Assembly (NCBI GenBank): GCA_963803265.1
Contig: CAWDLZ010000029.1
Location: 186,001 to 250,000 of the forward strand
Direction: 5' to 3'
Length of the DNA: 64,000 nt
Origin: CAIKMD01 sp963803265
GTDB lineage: Bacteria > Pseudomonadota > Alphaproteobacteria > ATCC43930 > CGMCC-115725
Within the stretch, counting starts at the first letter, position 1. Each line of letters opens with the position of its first letter. Shown here one piece after another: positions 19,301-28,246 of the stretch. The position numbers and the translations under genes are program-made. The notes beneath the pieces were generated by a model, which was not told the origin of the DNA, made no database searches, and saw nothing but the letters and a program-made list of their open reading frames with translations.

Positions 19301-19393
19301 GAATGAACCCTGTTCCGAGCTACCGATGACCGAGGATAGCAAATATCGCGCGCGCGCAAGATGAAATAAAGCTTAGATTCGCCTGGGCCACGG

Positions 19394-20221
19394 TTAAAAC
19401 CTCCAGTCGAGGGGACTTGCGCCCGCGAGGAAAATAAGCAGCCAATCGGCCGCCGCTGCCATCAGCAGCGAATCGAGCCGATCGAGCAACCCGCCGTGAC
19501 CCGGGATCAGGCCGCCGGAATCCTTGGCGCCGAACTTCCTTTTCGCTAGAGATTCGGCGAGGTCGCCGAGTTGTGCCGCCGCGCCCAGCACCAGGCTGAC
19601 GGCCACGACGATGACCGACGGCGCCGCCGCGAGCTGCGCCGTCACGGCCCCGACAAGCGCCGCGCAAGCGAGTCCGCCAACCGCACCGGCCCAAGTCTTG
19701 TTGGGCGACAGATGCGGCGCCAGCCGCGCGCCGCCGACCGCACGGCCGATGAAATAGGCGCCGATATCGCTCGCCCACACCACCGCCAGCAGCCAGATCA
19801 GTCCCGCGCGCCCGTCCGCCCGCGCGCCGATCCACATCACCCCGATCGAGGGCAGCGTGAGCCACAGCGTGCCGGCGGCGGTCCATCGCGGCGCCGGAGC
19901 GCGCGACACAGCCGCCCAGAACCACACTACAACGCTGCCGAGCACGGCGACGACGACCGCGATGCGATCCCAGCCCAGCGCCATGCAAGCAACCGCCGCG
20001 ACGGCGGTGATGATCACCGGGGAGCCCAGCAAGGGCGAGACGGCGCCGGTAAGCCTTGCCCATTCCCGGGCCATGCCGGCGGCGCCGACCATGACCAGCG
20101 CCGCGAGGAAGATCGAGCCGAGCCAGGCCGCGGCAAGCGCCACCGGCATCATGACCAGCGACGATGCGATCCTGAGATAGAGCGCGGCCGCGCTTCGCGG
20201 AGCCGAATTACCTCGAGCCAA
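19394..20221 (-). CDS. cdsA: Phosphatidate cytidylyltransferase
   Basis: Integral membrane enzyme making CDP-diacylglycerol from phosphatidic acid and CTP. At least six hydrophobic segments are seen. The CdsA signature is present near the end (SLAKRKFGAKDSGG, then GHGGLLDRLDS). The start is uncertain: a TTG at 20221 gives about 275 residues and overlaps uppS by 14 bases, while longer in-frame reading would copy the uppS region. Its neighbours uppS-frr-pyrH are in the standard order. Confidence 0.9.
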   Translation of the reverse strand: MARGNSAPRSAAALYLRIASSLVMMPVALAAAWLGSIFLAALVMVGAAGMAREWARLTGAVSPLLGSPVIITAVAAVACMALGWDRIAVVVAVLGSVVVWFWAAVSRAPAPRWTAAGTLWLTLPSIGVMWIGARADGRAGLIWLLAVVWASDIGAYFIGRAVGGARLAPHLSPNKTWAGAVGGLACAALVGAVTAQLAAAPSVIVVAVSLVLGAAAQLGDLAESLAKRKFGAKDSGGLIPGHGGLLDRLDSLLMAAAADWLLIFLAGASPLDWRF

Positions 20222-20945
20222 TGGAGGCGCCGTAGCGACGGTCGCGGCCGTGAAAATCGCGCACGGCCCGTTCGAGATCGTCTTTGCTGAAATCGGGCCA
20301 TAGCGTGTCGGTGAAGACCAGCTCGGCATAGGCGGTCTGCCATAGCAAAAAGTTGCTGATGCGCTGCTCGCCACTGGTGCGGATGAGAAGATCGGGATCG
20401 GGAATCCCGGCGGTCAACAGGTAATCGGGGAACAGCGATTCGTCGATTTGCTCGGGAGCGATGCGGCGCGCTGCGGCCTCGGCGACGAGCTTGCGCGCCG
20501 CCTGCACGATGTCGTTGCGCCCGCCATAGGAGAGGGCCACGACCAGGGTGAGGCGTCGGTTGTCGCGCGTGAGCTCCTCGGCGTTTACGATGAGCGTGAC
20601 GATGTCCGCCGCGAGCCGCGCACGATCGCCGATGACCCTGACCCGGACGCCCTGCTGATGCAGCTCGGCGATCTCGCCGCGCAAATAATGCCGCAGTAGG
20701 CCCATCAGGTCGCCGATCTCGTCGGGCGAGCGCTTCCAGTTTTCGGACGAGAAGCCGAACAGCGTAAGGTAGGAAATGCCAAGCTCGACCGCGGCTGCGA
20801 CGGTCCGGCGCACGGCGTCGGCGCCGCGGCGATGGCCGGCGACGCGCGGCAGGCCGCGAGCCTTGGCCCAGCGCCCGTTGCCGTCCATGATGATCGCGAC
20901 ATGCGCCGGCGGCGCCGGCGCCGAGGAACCGCGCTCGCCCGACAT
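20208..20945 (-). CDS. uppS: Isoprenyl transferase (undecaprenyl diphosphate synthase)
   Basis: 245-residue cis-prenyltransferase that makes the C55 lipid carrier for peptidoglycan and LPS. Catalytic Asp is in IIMDGNGRWAK near residue 20. GHRRGADAVR, FGFSSENWKR and the C-terminal RTSGEQRISNF motif are all present. The ATG overlaps the frr stop by one base. The upstream isoprenoid gene dxr, usually two genes downstream, is not in this cluster. Confidence 0.95.
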   Translation of the reverse strand: MSGERGSSAPAPPAHVAIIMDGNGRWAKARGLPRVAGHRRGADAVRRTVAAAVELGISYLTLFGFSSENWKRSPDEIGDLMGLLRHYLRGEIAELHQQGVRVRVIGDRARLAADIVTLIVNAEELTRDNRRLTLVVALSYGGRNDIVQAARKLVAEAAARRIAPEQIDESLFPDYLLTAGIPDPDLLIRTSGEQRISNFLLWQTAYAELVFTDTLWPDFSKDDLERAVRDFHGRDRRYGASIGSR

Positions 20946-21505
20946 CAGACCTGGAGTATCTCCTTGTCCTTGGCGGCCAGCAACTCGTCGACGCGCGTGA
21001 TCGTGGCGTCGGTCAGAGCTTGGATGTCCTTTTCGAGCTTGCGATGCTGATCCTGCGAGATGGCGCCGTCCTTTTCCTGCTTCTTCAGCAGGTCGAGCCC
21101 GTCGCGGCGCACGTTGCGCACCGAGACGCGCGCTTGCTCGGTGTATTTGGCGGCGACGCGGGTAAGTTCCTTGCGCCGTTCCTCGGACAGATCCGGGACC
21201 GGCACGCGGATGGTCTGGCCGTCGCTTTGCGGATTGAGTCCGAGACCGGCGTCGCGGATCGCCTTCTCGGTCGGCTTGACGTTGCCGCGGTCCCAGACCT
21301 GAACCAGGATCAGCCGCGGCTCGGGCACGCTGACCGTGCCGATCTGGTTCAACGGCAACCTATTGCCATAGGCTTCGACGTGCACGGGATCGAGCAGATT
21401 CGCCGAGGCCCGGCCGGTCCGCAGACCGACGAACTCCTTGCGCAGCACCTCGATCGCGCTTTCCATGCGCCGGCGCAAATCGGCGATGATCTTGTCCTCG
21501 CTCAT
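20945..21505 (-). CDS. frr: Ribosome recycling factor
   Basis: 186 residues, normal length. The tRNA-shaped factor splits post-termination ribosomes together with EF-G. Family blocks include EFVGLRTGRASANLLDPV near residue 25, NQIGTVSVPEPRLI and the long C-terminal helix ending EDKEILQV-like (AKDKEILQV). It overlaps pyrH by four bases (ATGA) and uppS by one, so it is tightly coupled within the rpsB operon. Confidence 0.96.
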   Translation of the reverse strand: MSEDKIIADLRRRMESAIEVLRKEFVGLRTGRASANLLDPVHVEAYGNRLPLNQIGTVSVPEPRLILVQVWDRGNVKPTEKAIRDAGLGLNPQSDGQTIRVPVPDLSEERRKELTRVAAKYTEQARVSVRNVRRDGLDLLKKQEKDGAISQDQHRKLEKDIQALTDATITRVDELLAAKDKEILQV

Positions 21506-22236
21506 GGCCGCATCCCTTCTTCACTGATGATGGTGAAGCGTCCCCTGCCCGACACGACCTCGGCGAAGCCGCCCTTGTCGTGGATCGAAAAGACCAGGAT
21601 CGGAATCCGATTCTCGCGCGCAAGCGAGATCGCCGCGGCGTCCATGACACGAAGGTCGCGCGACAGCACCTCGAGATAGTTCAGCCGTTCGTAGCGCACC
21701 GCCTTCTTGTCGCTGGCCGGATCGGCGCTGTAGACGCCATCGACCTTGGTCGCCTTCATCAGCGCGTCGCATTCCGTTTCCGAGGCGCGCAACGCCGCCG
21801 CGGTATCGGTGGTGAAGAAAGGATTGCCGGTGCCCGCCGCGAAGATCACGGCGCGGCCCTTTTCCATGTGGCGGATGGCGCGGCGCCGGATATAGGGCTC
21901 GCACACGGCTTGCATCGAAATCGCGCTCTGCACCCGCGTCTGCACGCCGAGCCGCTCGAGCGCGCTCTGCATCGCGAGCGAGTTGATGATCGTAGCCAGC
22001 ATCCCCATGTAGTCGCCGGTCGCGCGCTCCATCCCGCCGGCAGTGCCCGAGAGGCCGCGAAAGATGTTGCCGCCGCCGACGACCATCGCGACCTGCACGC
22101 CACTGTCGTGAACGGTTTTGACTTCGGCGGCAATCCGGGAGATGGTTTCGGGGTCGAGCCCGTAGCCCTGCTCGCCCATCAGCGCCTCGCCGCTGAGCTT
22201 CAGGAGGACACGCCGGTATTTGGGTTCCGCTGCCAT
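21502..22236 (-). CDS. pyrH: Uridylate kinase
   Basis: 244-residue hexameric UMP kinase of the amino acid kinase family. Recognisable parts are LLKLSGEALMG near residue 10, VVGGGNIFRG, AAGTGNPFFTTD and the TKVDGVYSADP segment. It supplies UDP for nucleic acid and envelope synthesis. A gap of 91 bases separates it from tsf, in which nothing coding was found. Confidence 0.96.
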   Translation of the reverse strand: MAAEPKYRRVLLKLSGEALMGEQGYGLDPETISRIAAEVKTVHDSGVQVAMVVGGGNIFRGLSGTAGGMERATGDYMGMLATIINSLAMQSALERLGVQTRVQSAISMQAVCEPYIRRRAIRHMEKGRAVIFAAGTGNPFFTTDTAAALRASETECDALMKATKVDGVYSADPASDKKAVRYERLNYLEVLSRDLRVMDAAAISLARENRIPILVFSIHDKGGFAEVVSGRGRFTIISEEGMRP

Positions 22237-22327
22237 CCGATCAGACCCGAATTCGAGTGGCGCGGATCATACATGACCGGCGCCGTTCCGTCTCGCCCCT
22301 CCGCTCTTCCCCGAGTCGGCAGGATGG

Positions 22328-23252
22328 TCAATGTTTCAGAGTCGCCGCCACTTCGGCGGCGAAGTCGGTTTGCTCTTTCTCGATGCCCTCGCCCAGCACC
22401 AGCCGCTCGAAACCCGCGAGCTTGACCGGGGCGCCGACTTCCTCGGCGGCCAAGTCGACCACTTTCGCCACCTTGGTTTCGTCGTCGATGACGAATATCT
22501 GTTCGGATAGGACGCACTCTTCGTAAAATTTGCGCAACCGTCCCTCGACCATCTTATCGATCACGGCATCGGCTTTGCCGGTCGCCTTGGCCTGCTCGTG
22601 CAGCACGTCGCGCTCGCGCGCGAGATCGGCCGCCGGCATCGAGGGCGATATCGAGGTAAGAGGGCTTTGCCGCCGCGACGTGCATGGCAAGCTGGCGCCC
22701 AACTCCGGCTAGTCGCTCGGCATCTCCGGTCGACTCGAGCGCGACGAGCACCCCGATCTTGCCCAGATCGGGGCCGGCCGCGTTGTGGACGTAAGACCCG
22801 ACCGCGCCGTGCGCGACCTCGAGCCGCGCCATCCGCCGCACTGACACGTTCTCGCCGATGGTCGCGATGAGATGGGCGAGTTCTTCGGCGACGCTGCGGC
22901 CGGTACCCGGGTAGGACGCGGCTATGAGCCGTTCGATATTCTTGTGGCCGAGCGCAAGCTCGGCGACGGCGCGGACGAATTTCTGGAAGGTCTCGTTGCG
23001 CGCGACGAAATCGGTTTCGGCGTTGACCTCGACCACGGCGCCGACCTTGCCCTTGACCGCGACGCCGATCAGACCTTCGGCGGCGATGCGTCCGGCCTTC
23101 TTGGCGGCGGCCGCGAGACCCTTCTTCCTGAGCCAATCCACCGCGCCTTCGAGATCGCCCGCGGTTTCGCTCAGGGCGCGCTTGCAATCCATCATGCCGG
23201 CGCCGGTCTTCTCGCGTAGTTCCTTGACGAGCGCTGCGGTGATTTCAGCCAT
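22328..23252 (-). CDS. tsf: Elongation factor Ts (frameshifted)
   Basis: Nucleotide exchange factor for EF-Tu. The N-terminal UBA-like domain (VKELREKTGAGMMDCKRAL) and the TDFVARN motif of the core are read from 23252. The C-terminal part with AADLARERDVLHEQAK and IEKEQTDFAAEV reads in another frame. Removing one base near 22646 gives SYLDIPSMPAADLARERD and about 307 residues, the normal size. The gene follows rpsB by 14 bases. An essential gene with intact flanking protein suggests a sequencing insertion. Confidence 0.93.
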
Positions 23253-23266
23253 GGCTCTGCTCCCGC

Positions 23267-24052
23267 TCACGCCGAAGGTTGTTCGGCGGCGGCTTCCGGC
23301 GCCGGGGCAAACTCCTCGGCCGGCACCATCGCTTGCGCACCGATATCGACGCCCGAAGCGACGGCTTCGGCCTGGAGCCCGTCGAGCACCGCGCTCGAGA
23401 CCAGTTCGCAATAGAGATGCACCGCGCGCATCGCGTCGTCATTGCCCGGAACCGGGTAGGTAATGCCGGCGGGATCGGAATTGCTGTCGAGTATCGCGAC
23501 AACCGGGATCTTGAGCTTATTCGCTTCCTGGATAGCGATCGCTTCCTTGTTGGTGTCGATGACGAAGAGGATGTCGGGGAGCCCGCCCATCTCCTTGATT
23601 CCGCCGAGCGCGCGCTCGAGCTTGTCGCGGTCGCGCGTCAGCGACAGCAGCTCGCGTTTCGTCAACCCTGCCTCGGGCTGGCTGATAGTCTCGTCGAGCT
23701 CGCGCAGGCGCTTGATCGATTGCGAAATGGTCTTGAAATTCGTGAGCATGCCGCCGAGCCAGCGGTGATCGACGTAATATTGACCGCAGCGTTTAGCGGA
23801 TTCGGCGATCGCCTCTTGCGCCTGCCGCTTGGTGCCGACGAACAAGACGCGCCCGCCCGAGGCCGCGACGTCGCGGATCGCGGTGAGTGCGCGCGCCAAG
23901 AGCGGCACGGTCTGCTCGAGGTCGATGATGTGGACGTGGTTGCGGACGCCGAAGATGTAGCCTTGCATCTTCGGATTCCAGCGCCGCGTGTGATGGCCGA
24001 AATGGACGCCCGCTTCCAGGAGCTGGCGCATGGTAAAGCTGGGGATAGGCAT
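23267..24052 (-). CDS. rpsB: 30S ribosomal protein S2
   Basis: 261 residues. Family motifs are MRQLLEAGVHFGHHTRRWNP, GTKRQAQEAI, YVDHRWLGGMLTNF and the IDTNKEAIA region with LKIPVVAILDSN. The C-terminal tail is rich in alanine and glutamate. It is the first gene of the rpsB-tsf-pyrH-frr-uppS-cdsA operon and has a leader of about 120 bases with a hairpin and a good promoter upstream. Confidence 0.97.
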   Translation of the reverse strand: MPIPSFTMRQLLEAGVHFGHHTRRWNPKMQGYIFGVRNHVHIIDLEQTVPLLARALTAIRDVAASGGRVLFVGTKRQAQEAIAESAKRCGQYYVDHRWLGGMLTNFKTISQSIKRLRELDETISQPEAGLTKRELLSLTRDRDKLERALGGIKEMGGLPDILFVIDTNKEAIAIQEANKLKIPVVAILDSNSDPAGITYPVPGNDDAMRAVHLYCELVSSAVLDGLQAEAVASGVDIGAQAMVPAEEFAPAPEAAAEQPSA

Positions 24053-24116
24053 GACTTCGGATCCTTCTCCGGTTGAGCCGCCGCGGGGGACCTATCGGCT
24101 TCATGCCGACACCGGA

Positions 24117-24158
24117 GCGGTCTTCGCGAAAACGAAGGCCGCATCCCCGCGTGAGGGG
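24117..24158 (-). other. Candidate leader hairpins upstream of rpsB
   Basis: Two stem-loops lie in the predicted 5' leader: GCGG-CTTCG paired with CGAAG-CCGC (24117-24142) and CCCC paired with GGGG (24145-24158). S2 autoregulates its own leader in some bacteria, so they could be a protein-binding site. This is seen as base pairing only; function is inference. Confidence 0.35.
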
Positions 24159-24179
24159 TTGAGTGAACGAAACACTAAG

Positions 24180-24208
24180 TAAATAGAGCGAAAGCGGCGG
24201 CTTGGCAA
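24180..24208 (-). promoter_or_regulatory. Candidate sigma-70 promoter for rpsB-tsf operon
   Basis: On the minus strand TTGCCA (24208-24203) is followed after 17 bases by TATTTA (24185-24180). Transcription would begin near 24172, leaving about 120 bases of leader before the rpsB ATG at 24052. The spacing is ideal and both boxes match well. Confidence 0.6.
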
Positions 24209-24287
24209 GGGCGGCCGGAGGCGGATTTAGAAGTATGAATACGCCGCCCGATCCGCTTCAATCGGCGAAACTCAAGGGAGCGACGCC

Positions 24288-24905
24288 ATGTCACGACCAC
24301 GCTTCATTCGCGCCGCGCTGCTGATCGCGGCGCTCCTCCTGCCGGCGGTTTCGTCCGCCCAGGCGCAAGGCCCGGCCGCGCGCTTGCGCGGCCAAATCGC
24401 GCGCGTCCAAGGCGACCTTCTCACCGTCAAATCGGCGGACGGCAAGATCGTGACCGTCGCCTTGACGCCGGATGCGACCGTAACCCTGGTGGTGCCGGCC
24501 CGGCTCACCGACATCAAGCCGGGACGCTTCGTCGGCACCGCCGCGCGGCCCGAGGCTAATAACCGGTGGCGGGCGATCGAGGTCCACATCTTTCCGCTCG
24601 GCTCCCACCTTGGCGAAGGCCACCGACCGTGGCAACCGGAGCCCGGCGCCACCATGACCAATGCCGATGTTACCGCCGTGGTGGTCCATGGGAAGGACGG
24701 AGCGATCACCCTCACCACGGGCGGGCAGAGCTTCGACATCGACGTGCCGAAAGGCACGCCGATCGTCGCCATTCGGCCGGGCACGCGTAAGCTGCTGGTC
24801 AAGCGCGCCGAGGTCACCGTCAACCAGGCCATCGCCGGCGCGGACGGGACGCTGTCGGCCAAGTCGATCACCGTCAGCAAGGCCCGCTCCTGGCCGCCGA
24901 AATAG
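24288..24905 (+). CDS. Secreted protein of unknown function (DUF5666-like)
   Basis: 205 residues with a signal peptide ending near residue 25 (AQAQG). The mature part has two beta-rich repeats that resemble each other: GQIARVQGDLLTVKSADGK near 35 and TAVVVHGKDGAITLTTGG near 130. Each is followed by a region on constancy of value (DIKPGRFVG; GTPIVAIRPG). The repeated small-barrel pattern is like DUF5666 proteins. No catalytic motif was seen. An AGGGAG site precedes the ATG. It is divergent from rpsB and convergent with the TusA-like gene. Probably periplasmic; function unknown. Confidence 0.7.
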   Translation: MSRPRFIRAALLIAALLLPAVSSAQAQGPAARLRGQIARVQGDLLTVKSADGKIVTVALTPDATVTLVVPARLTDIKPGRFVGTAARPEANNRWRAIEVHIFPLGSHLGEGHRPWQPEPGATMTNADVTAVVVHGKDGAITLTTGGQSFDIDVPKGTPIVAIRPGTRKLLVKRAEVTVNQAIAGADGTLSAKSITVSKARSWPPK

Positions 24906-24922
24906 GCGGGTCGCGCGGGCGA

Positions 24923-24959
24923 TGGATTTAGCGGGGGCGTCGCCATCCCGCTCCATCCA
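24923..24959. terminator. Candidate bidirectional terminator hairpin
   Basis: TGGAT-tt-AGCGGG pairs with CCCGCT-cc-ATCCA around an 11-base loop, between convergent genes. No T-run follows, so it may act with Rho or as an mRNA end-stabiliser. Confidence 0.35.
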
Positions 24960-25003
24960 GACGCCGCGCGCCATTACCGGGAAGCGGGAACGAAGCGAGC
25001 GGA

Positions 25004-25237
25004 TTAGGGCGCCTTACGGATCGTGAACTCGATCACGCCGCCGGGCTCCTCGCGGCAATCGAGCAGCGTCGCGCCAGTGACCCGGCAGAAATGCTCGAAA
25101 TCCTTGACCGCGCCGGGATCGGTCGCGAGCACGCGTAGGGTTCCGCCCGCCGGCAGGCCCTTCATCGCCTTGCGCGCCTTGAGGACCGGCAGCGGGCATT
25201 TCATTCCTTTGGTGTTGAGCGTGACGATATCGCTCAT
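25004..25237 (-). CDS. TusA-family sulfurtransferase
   Basis: 77-residue TusA/SirA-like protein. The CPxP motif is present (GMKCPLPVLKARKAM), with the cysteine that carries persulfide sulfur. The late segment GGVIEFTIRK is typical. These proteins relay sulfur for tRNA thiolation or other cofactors. ATG 25237 is chosen because it begins directly before the first strand; an earlier in-frame start would reach into parC. It lies 10 bases after the parC stop and may be cotranscribed. Confidence 0.85.
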   Translation of the reverse strand: MSDIVTLNTKGMKCPLPVLKARKAMKGLPAGGTLRVLATDPGAVKDFEHFCRVTGATLLDCREEPGGVIEFTIRKAP

Positions 25238-25247
25238 CGGCTCGAGC

Positions 25248-27476
25248 TTACCCGAAACGATTGCTGCGCGGAAAGCCACGGGGAGCGACCCTTCCGGCGC
25301 CCGCGCGCTGACCCTGCCAGGTCAACAGCTCGGTCTCGGTGCGGACGCGACTCTCGCCCTGGCGCCAGGCGAGGCCGTCGGCGAGATGGAACACCGTCGC
25401 GTCGGCCAGACCGCCTTCGTGATAGCGCTGCAGGATCACGCCGCGCCCGCGCGCCAACTCCGGCATTTCGGCCAGCGGGAATAGGAGCAGCTTGTGGTTG
25501 TCGCCCACCACCGCGACGGTATCGCCCGCGGCCGCGACGCAGACCCGCGCGGTCGCGCCGTCGCCGAGATTGAGCACCTGCTTGCCGTTGCGCGTCTGCG
25601 CCAGAACCTCGTCGGCCGGCACGACGAAGCCGCGCCCGTCACTCGCCGCGAGCAAAAGCTTTACGCCCGGCCGATAGGCGAGAAGGGCCACGACATCGTG
25701 CTCGTTATCGAGGTCGATCATCAGCCGGATCGGCTCGCCGGCCCCGCGCCCGCCCGGCAGCTTGCCGACATCGAGCGTGTAGAACCGGCCGTTGCTCGCG
25801 AACAGCAGCAGCTTGTCGGCGGTCGATGCCTCGATCGCAAAACGCGCCTCGTCGCCTTCCTTGTACTTCACGTCGGCGAGGACAAGGTTGCGACCCTTCA
25901 CCGCGCGAATCCAGCCCTTGGCCGAGCAGAGCACGGTCGCGGGCTCGCGCTCCACCAGCGCCTCGAGAGGAACCTCGATATCGGCGGGGGGCTGGCCGAT
26001 CGTGGTGCGGCGCTTGCCCAGCAGCGTCGCCGGCCCGAACTCCTTACGAATCTCGGCGATCTCGGCCTGGATCGCCTTCCATTGCGCCTTCTCGTCCTTT
26101 GCCAGCGCCTTCAGCTCTTTTTCCTCGGAGGTCAGCGCGGCGAGCTCTTGCCGGATCGCGATCTCCTCGAGCTTGCGCAGGGCGCGCAAGCGCAAATTCA
26201 GGATCGCCTCGGCCTGAACCTCGCTGAGCTTCCAGCGCTTGATCATGCGCTCCTTGGCATCGTCATGGTCGCGGATGATCCGGATGACCTCGTCGAGATG
26301 GAGATAGACGATCATCTGACCGCGCAGGATCTCGGCGCGGCGCGCGATCTCGGCGAGGCGGAACGCGGTGCGGCGCAGCAAGACTTCGCGGCGGTGATCG
26401 AGGAAGGCTTGCAGCGCTTCCTTCAAATCCATCACCCGCGGCACGCTCTCAGCGTCGAGCACGTTGAGGTTCAAGGGAATCCGCACTTCGAGCTCGGTCG
26501 CGCGGAACAAGGATTCCATCAGCACGGCGGCCTCGACGTTGCGGGTCTTCGGCTCGAGCACGAGGCGCACGACGTCGGTGAATTCGTCGCGAATGTCGGC
26601 AAGGAGCGGCAGCTTCTTCTCTTCCAACAGCGCCGCGATGCGCTCGATCAGCCGCGACTTCTGCACCTGATAGGGAATCTCGGTGACGACGACCTGATAG
26701 AGGCCACGGGCTTGCTCTTCGACGACCCAGCGCGCGCGCAGGCGGAAACTGCCGCGGCCGGTCGCATAAGCCTGCACCACCGAGGCGCGCGGTTCGATCA
26801 GCACGCCGCCGGTTGGGAAATCGGGCCCGGGAATCAGCTCGACCAAATCCGCGATGGTGGTAGCTTTCGGACGCCGCACCAGATTGGCCAGCGCGTCGCA
26901 CAGCTCGACGATGTTATGGGGCGGGATGCTGGTCGCCATGCCGACGGCGATGCCCGAGGCGCCGTTCGCCAAAAGATTGGGAAAGCGCGCCGGCAGCACC
27001 ACCGGCTCTTCGCTCTCGCCGTCATAGGTGGGGCGGAAATCGACCGCGTTCTCGTCGATGCCGGCGAGCAGCGCCTGGGCCACCTCGGTCATGCGGCTTT
27101 CGGTGTAGCGCATCGCGGCCGCGCCATCGCCGTCGATATTGCCGAAATTGCCCTGACCGTCGATCAGCGGATAGCGTTGCGCGAAATCCTGTGCCAGGCG
27201 CACCAGCGCCTCGTAGACCGCGATGTCGCCATGGGGATGGAATTTGCCGATCACGTCGCCGACGACGCGCGCCGATTTCTTGTAGCCCGATTTCGGGTCG
27301 AGATGGAGCTGGCGCATCGCGAACAGCAAGCGCCGGTGCACCGGCTTCAGCCCGTCGCGAACATCGGGCAGCGAGCGCGCGACGATGGTCGAGAGCGCAT
27401 AGGAGAGATAGCGCTCGCCCAGCGCCTCGGCGAACGGGATATCGCGCAGCTCGCCTTTCTCCGTCGCGGTGCTCAT
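25248..27476 (-). CDS. parC: DNA topoisomerase IV subunit A
   Basis: 742-residue type IIA topoisomerase subunit that cuts and rejoins DNA during decatenation of daughter chromosomes. Catalytic Tyr124 is in AAMRYTESRMT. Residues 66-95 are the quinolone-sensitive region. Here GKFHPHGDIAVYEALV has Ile85 at the place of Ser80 of E. coli ParC, with Glu89 at the place of Glu84. The C-terminal beta-pinwheel is shorter than in GyrA and lacks a GyrA-box, which supports ParC over GyrA. It overlaps recO by four bases (ATGA). Confidence 0.95.
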   Translation of the reverse strand: MSTATEKGELRDIPFAEALGERYLSYALSTIVARSLPDVRDGLKPVHRRLLFAMRQLHLDPKSGYKKSARVVGDVIGKFHPHGDIAVYEALVRLAQDFAQRYPLIDGQGNFGNIDGDGAAAMRYTESRMTEVAQALLAGIDENAVDFRPTYDGESEEPVVLPARFPNLLANGASGIAVGMATSIPPHNIVELCDALANLVRRPKATTIADLVELIPGPDFPTGGVLIEPRASVVQAYATGRGSFRLRARWVVEEQARGLYQVVVTEIPYQVQKSRLIERIAALLEEKKLPLLADIRDEFTDVVRLVLEPKTRNVEAAVLMESLFRATELEVRIPLNLNVLDAESVPRVMDLKEALQAFLDHRREVLLRRTAFRLAEIARRAEILRGQMIVYLHLDEVIRIIRDHDDAKERMIKRWKLSEVQAEAILNLRLRALRKLEEIAIRQELAALTSEEKELKALAKDEKAQWKAIQAEIAEIRKEFGPATLLGKRRTTIGQPPADIEVPLEALVEREPATVLCSAKGWIRAVKGRNLVLADVKYKEGDEARFAIEASTADKLLLFASNGRFYTLDVGKLPGGRGAGEPIRLMIDLDNEHDVVALLAYRPGVKLLLAASDGRGFVVPADEVLAQTRNGKQVLNLGDGATARVCVAAAGDTVAVVGDNHKLLLFPLAEMPELARGRGVILQRYHEGGLADATVFHLADGLAWRQGESRVRTETELLTWQGQRAGAGRVAPRGFPRSNRFG

Positions 27477-28219
27477 ACGCTAGGTATAGTAAGAACCTGG
27501 CGCAACGCGTCAATATATCGCGAACGCGCGGCCGGCAGCTTCCGCCCGTGCGGGGCGAAGACGCGGCGCTCGAGAAAGAAGCCGGTGAGCGCCAGCCCAT
27601 CCAGAACATCTTCCGGCTCGGGGCGCAGGTTCGCGGCGCCTTGGCGCAGGAAGGGCGGCAGCCGCAGCAGCTTGTCGCGATAAGCCGCGCCGGCGGCAGC
27701 CGATACCGCTTGGCCGGACCGCGGCGAGACATAGATCAGATTATCGGTCACGCCGGTCGCCGCGCAGCATGAGCGATCGAGGCCGAAGCCCAGCTCTTCG
27801 AGGAGCGCCATCTCCCACTCGACGAACACGACCGCCCAGCGGTCGTCCTCGGCGAGCGCCGCGATCAGCGCGCGCAACCCGTCAAAGGCGCGGGGATGCG
27901 GCTCGCGCTCGGGCAACGTCGCGGCCGCCAGCGCCGAAGCCGATGCGAGCGCCGCCAACCGCGCCCGGTCATCGAGCAAGCGCCCCGCTTGACTTTCGAC
28001 GAGCTCGCCGATGAACGAGCCCAAATGCTCGGCGAGGCGCGCCTTCCAGGTCACCAACAGGCGACTGCCGATCTGCCATTGGGCGCGGCTGCGCGGCGAC
28101 TGACCGCCGCGCAGCAGACCGGCGTGACGGCCATGCTCGCGCGTCAGCACCTGCACGACCAGCGCGCGCTCGCCGTGGCGGCGCGCCGCCAGCACCACGC
28201 CTTCATCGCTCCACTGCAT
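27473..28219 (-). CDS. recO: DNA repair protein RecO
   Basis: 248 residues. RecO loads RecA on SSB-coated DNA with RecR. The N-terminal OB domain has DEGVVLAARRHGERALVVQVLT, followed by the family GLLRGG turn. The C-terminal helical domain contains FVEWEMALLEELGFGLDRS. The family zinc-binding cysteines are not complete here (CCAATG only), as in many proteobacteria. It lies between lepB2 and parC and shares ATGA with parC. The order era-recO is usual; lepB2 comes between them here. Confidence 0.92.
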   Translation of the reverse strand: MQWSDEGVVLAARRHGERALVVQVLTREHGRHAGLLRGGQSPRSRAQWQIGSRLLVTWKARLAEHLGSFIGELVESQAGRLLDDRARLAALASASALAAATLPEREPHPRAFDGLRALIAALAEDDRWAVVFVEWEMALLEELGFGLDRSCCAATGVTDNLIYVSPRSGQAVSAAAGAAYRDKLLRLPPFLRQGAANLRPEPEDVLDGLALTGFFLERRVFAPHGRKLPAARSRYIDALRQVLTIPSV

Positions 28220-28246
28220 CGTCGCCTTTCGCAGCTTCTCGCGGCG

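Noticed and set aside
25494..27683. 729-codon plus-strand frame inside parC
   Set aside because: Antisense shadow of parC; composition typical of reversed high-GC codons.
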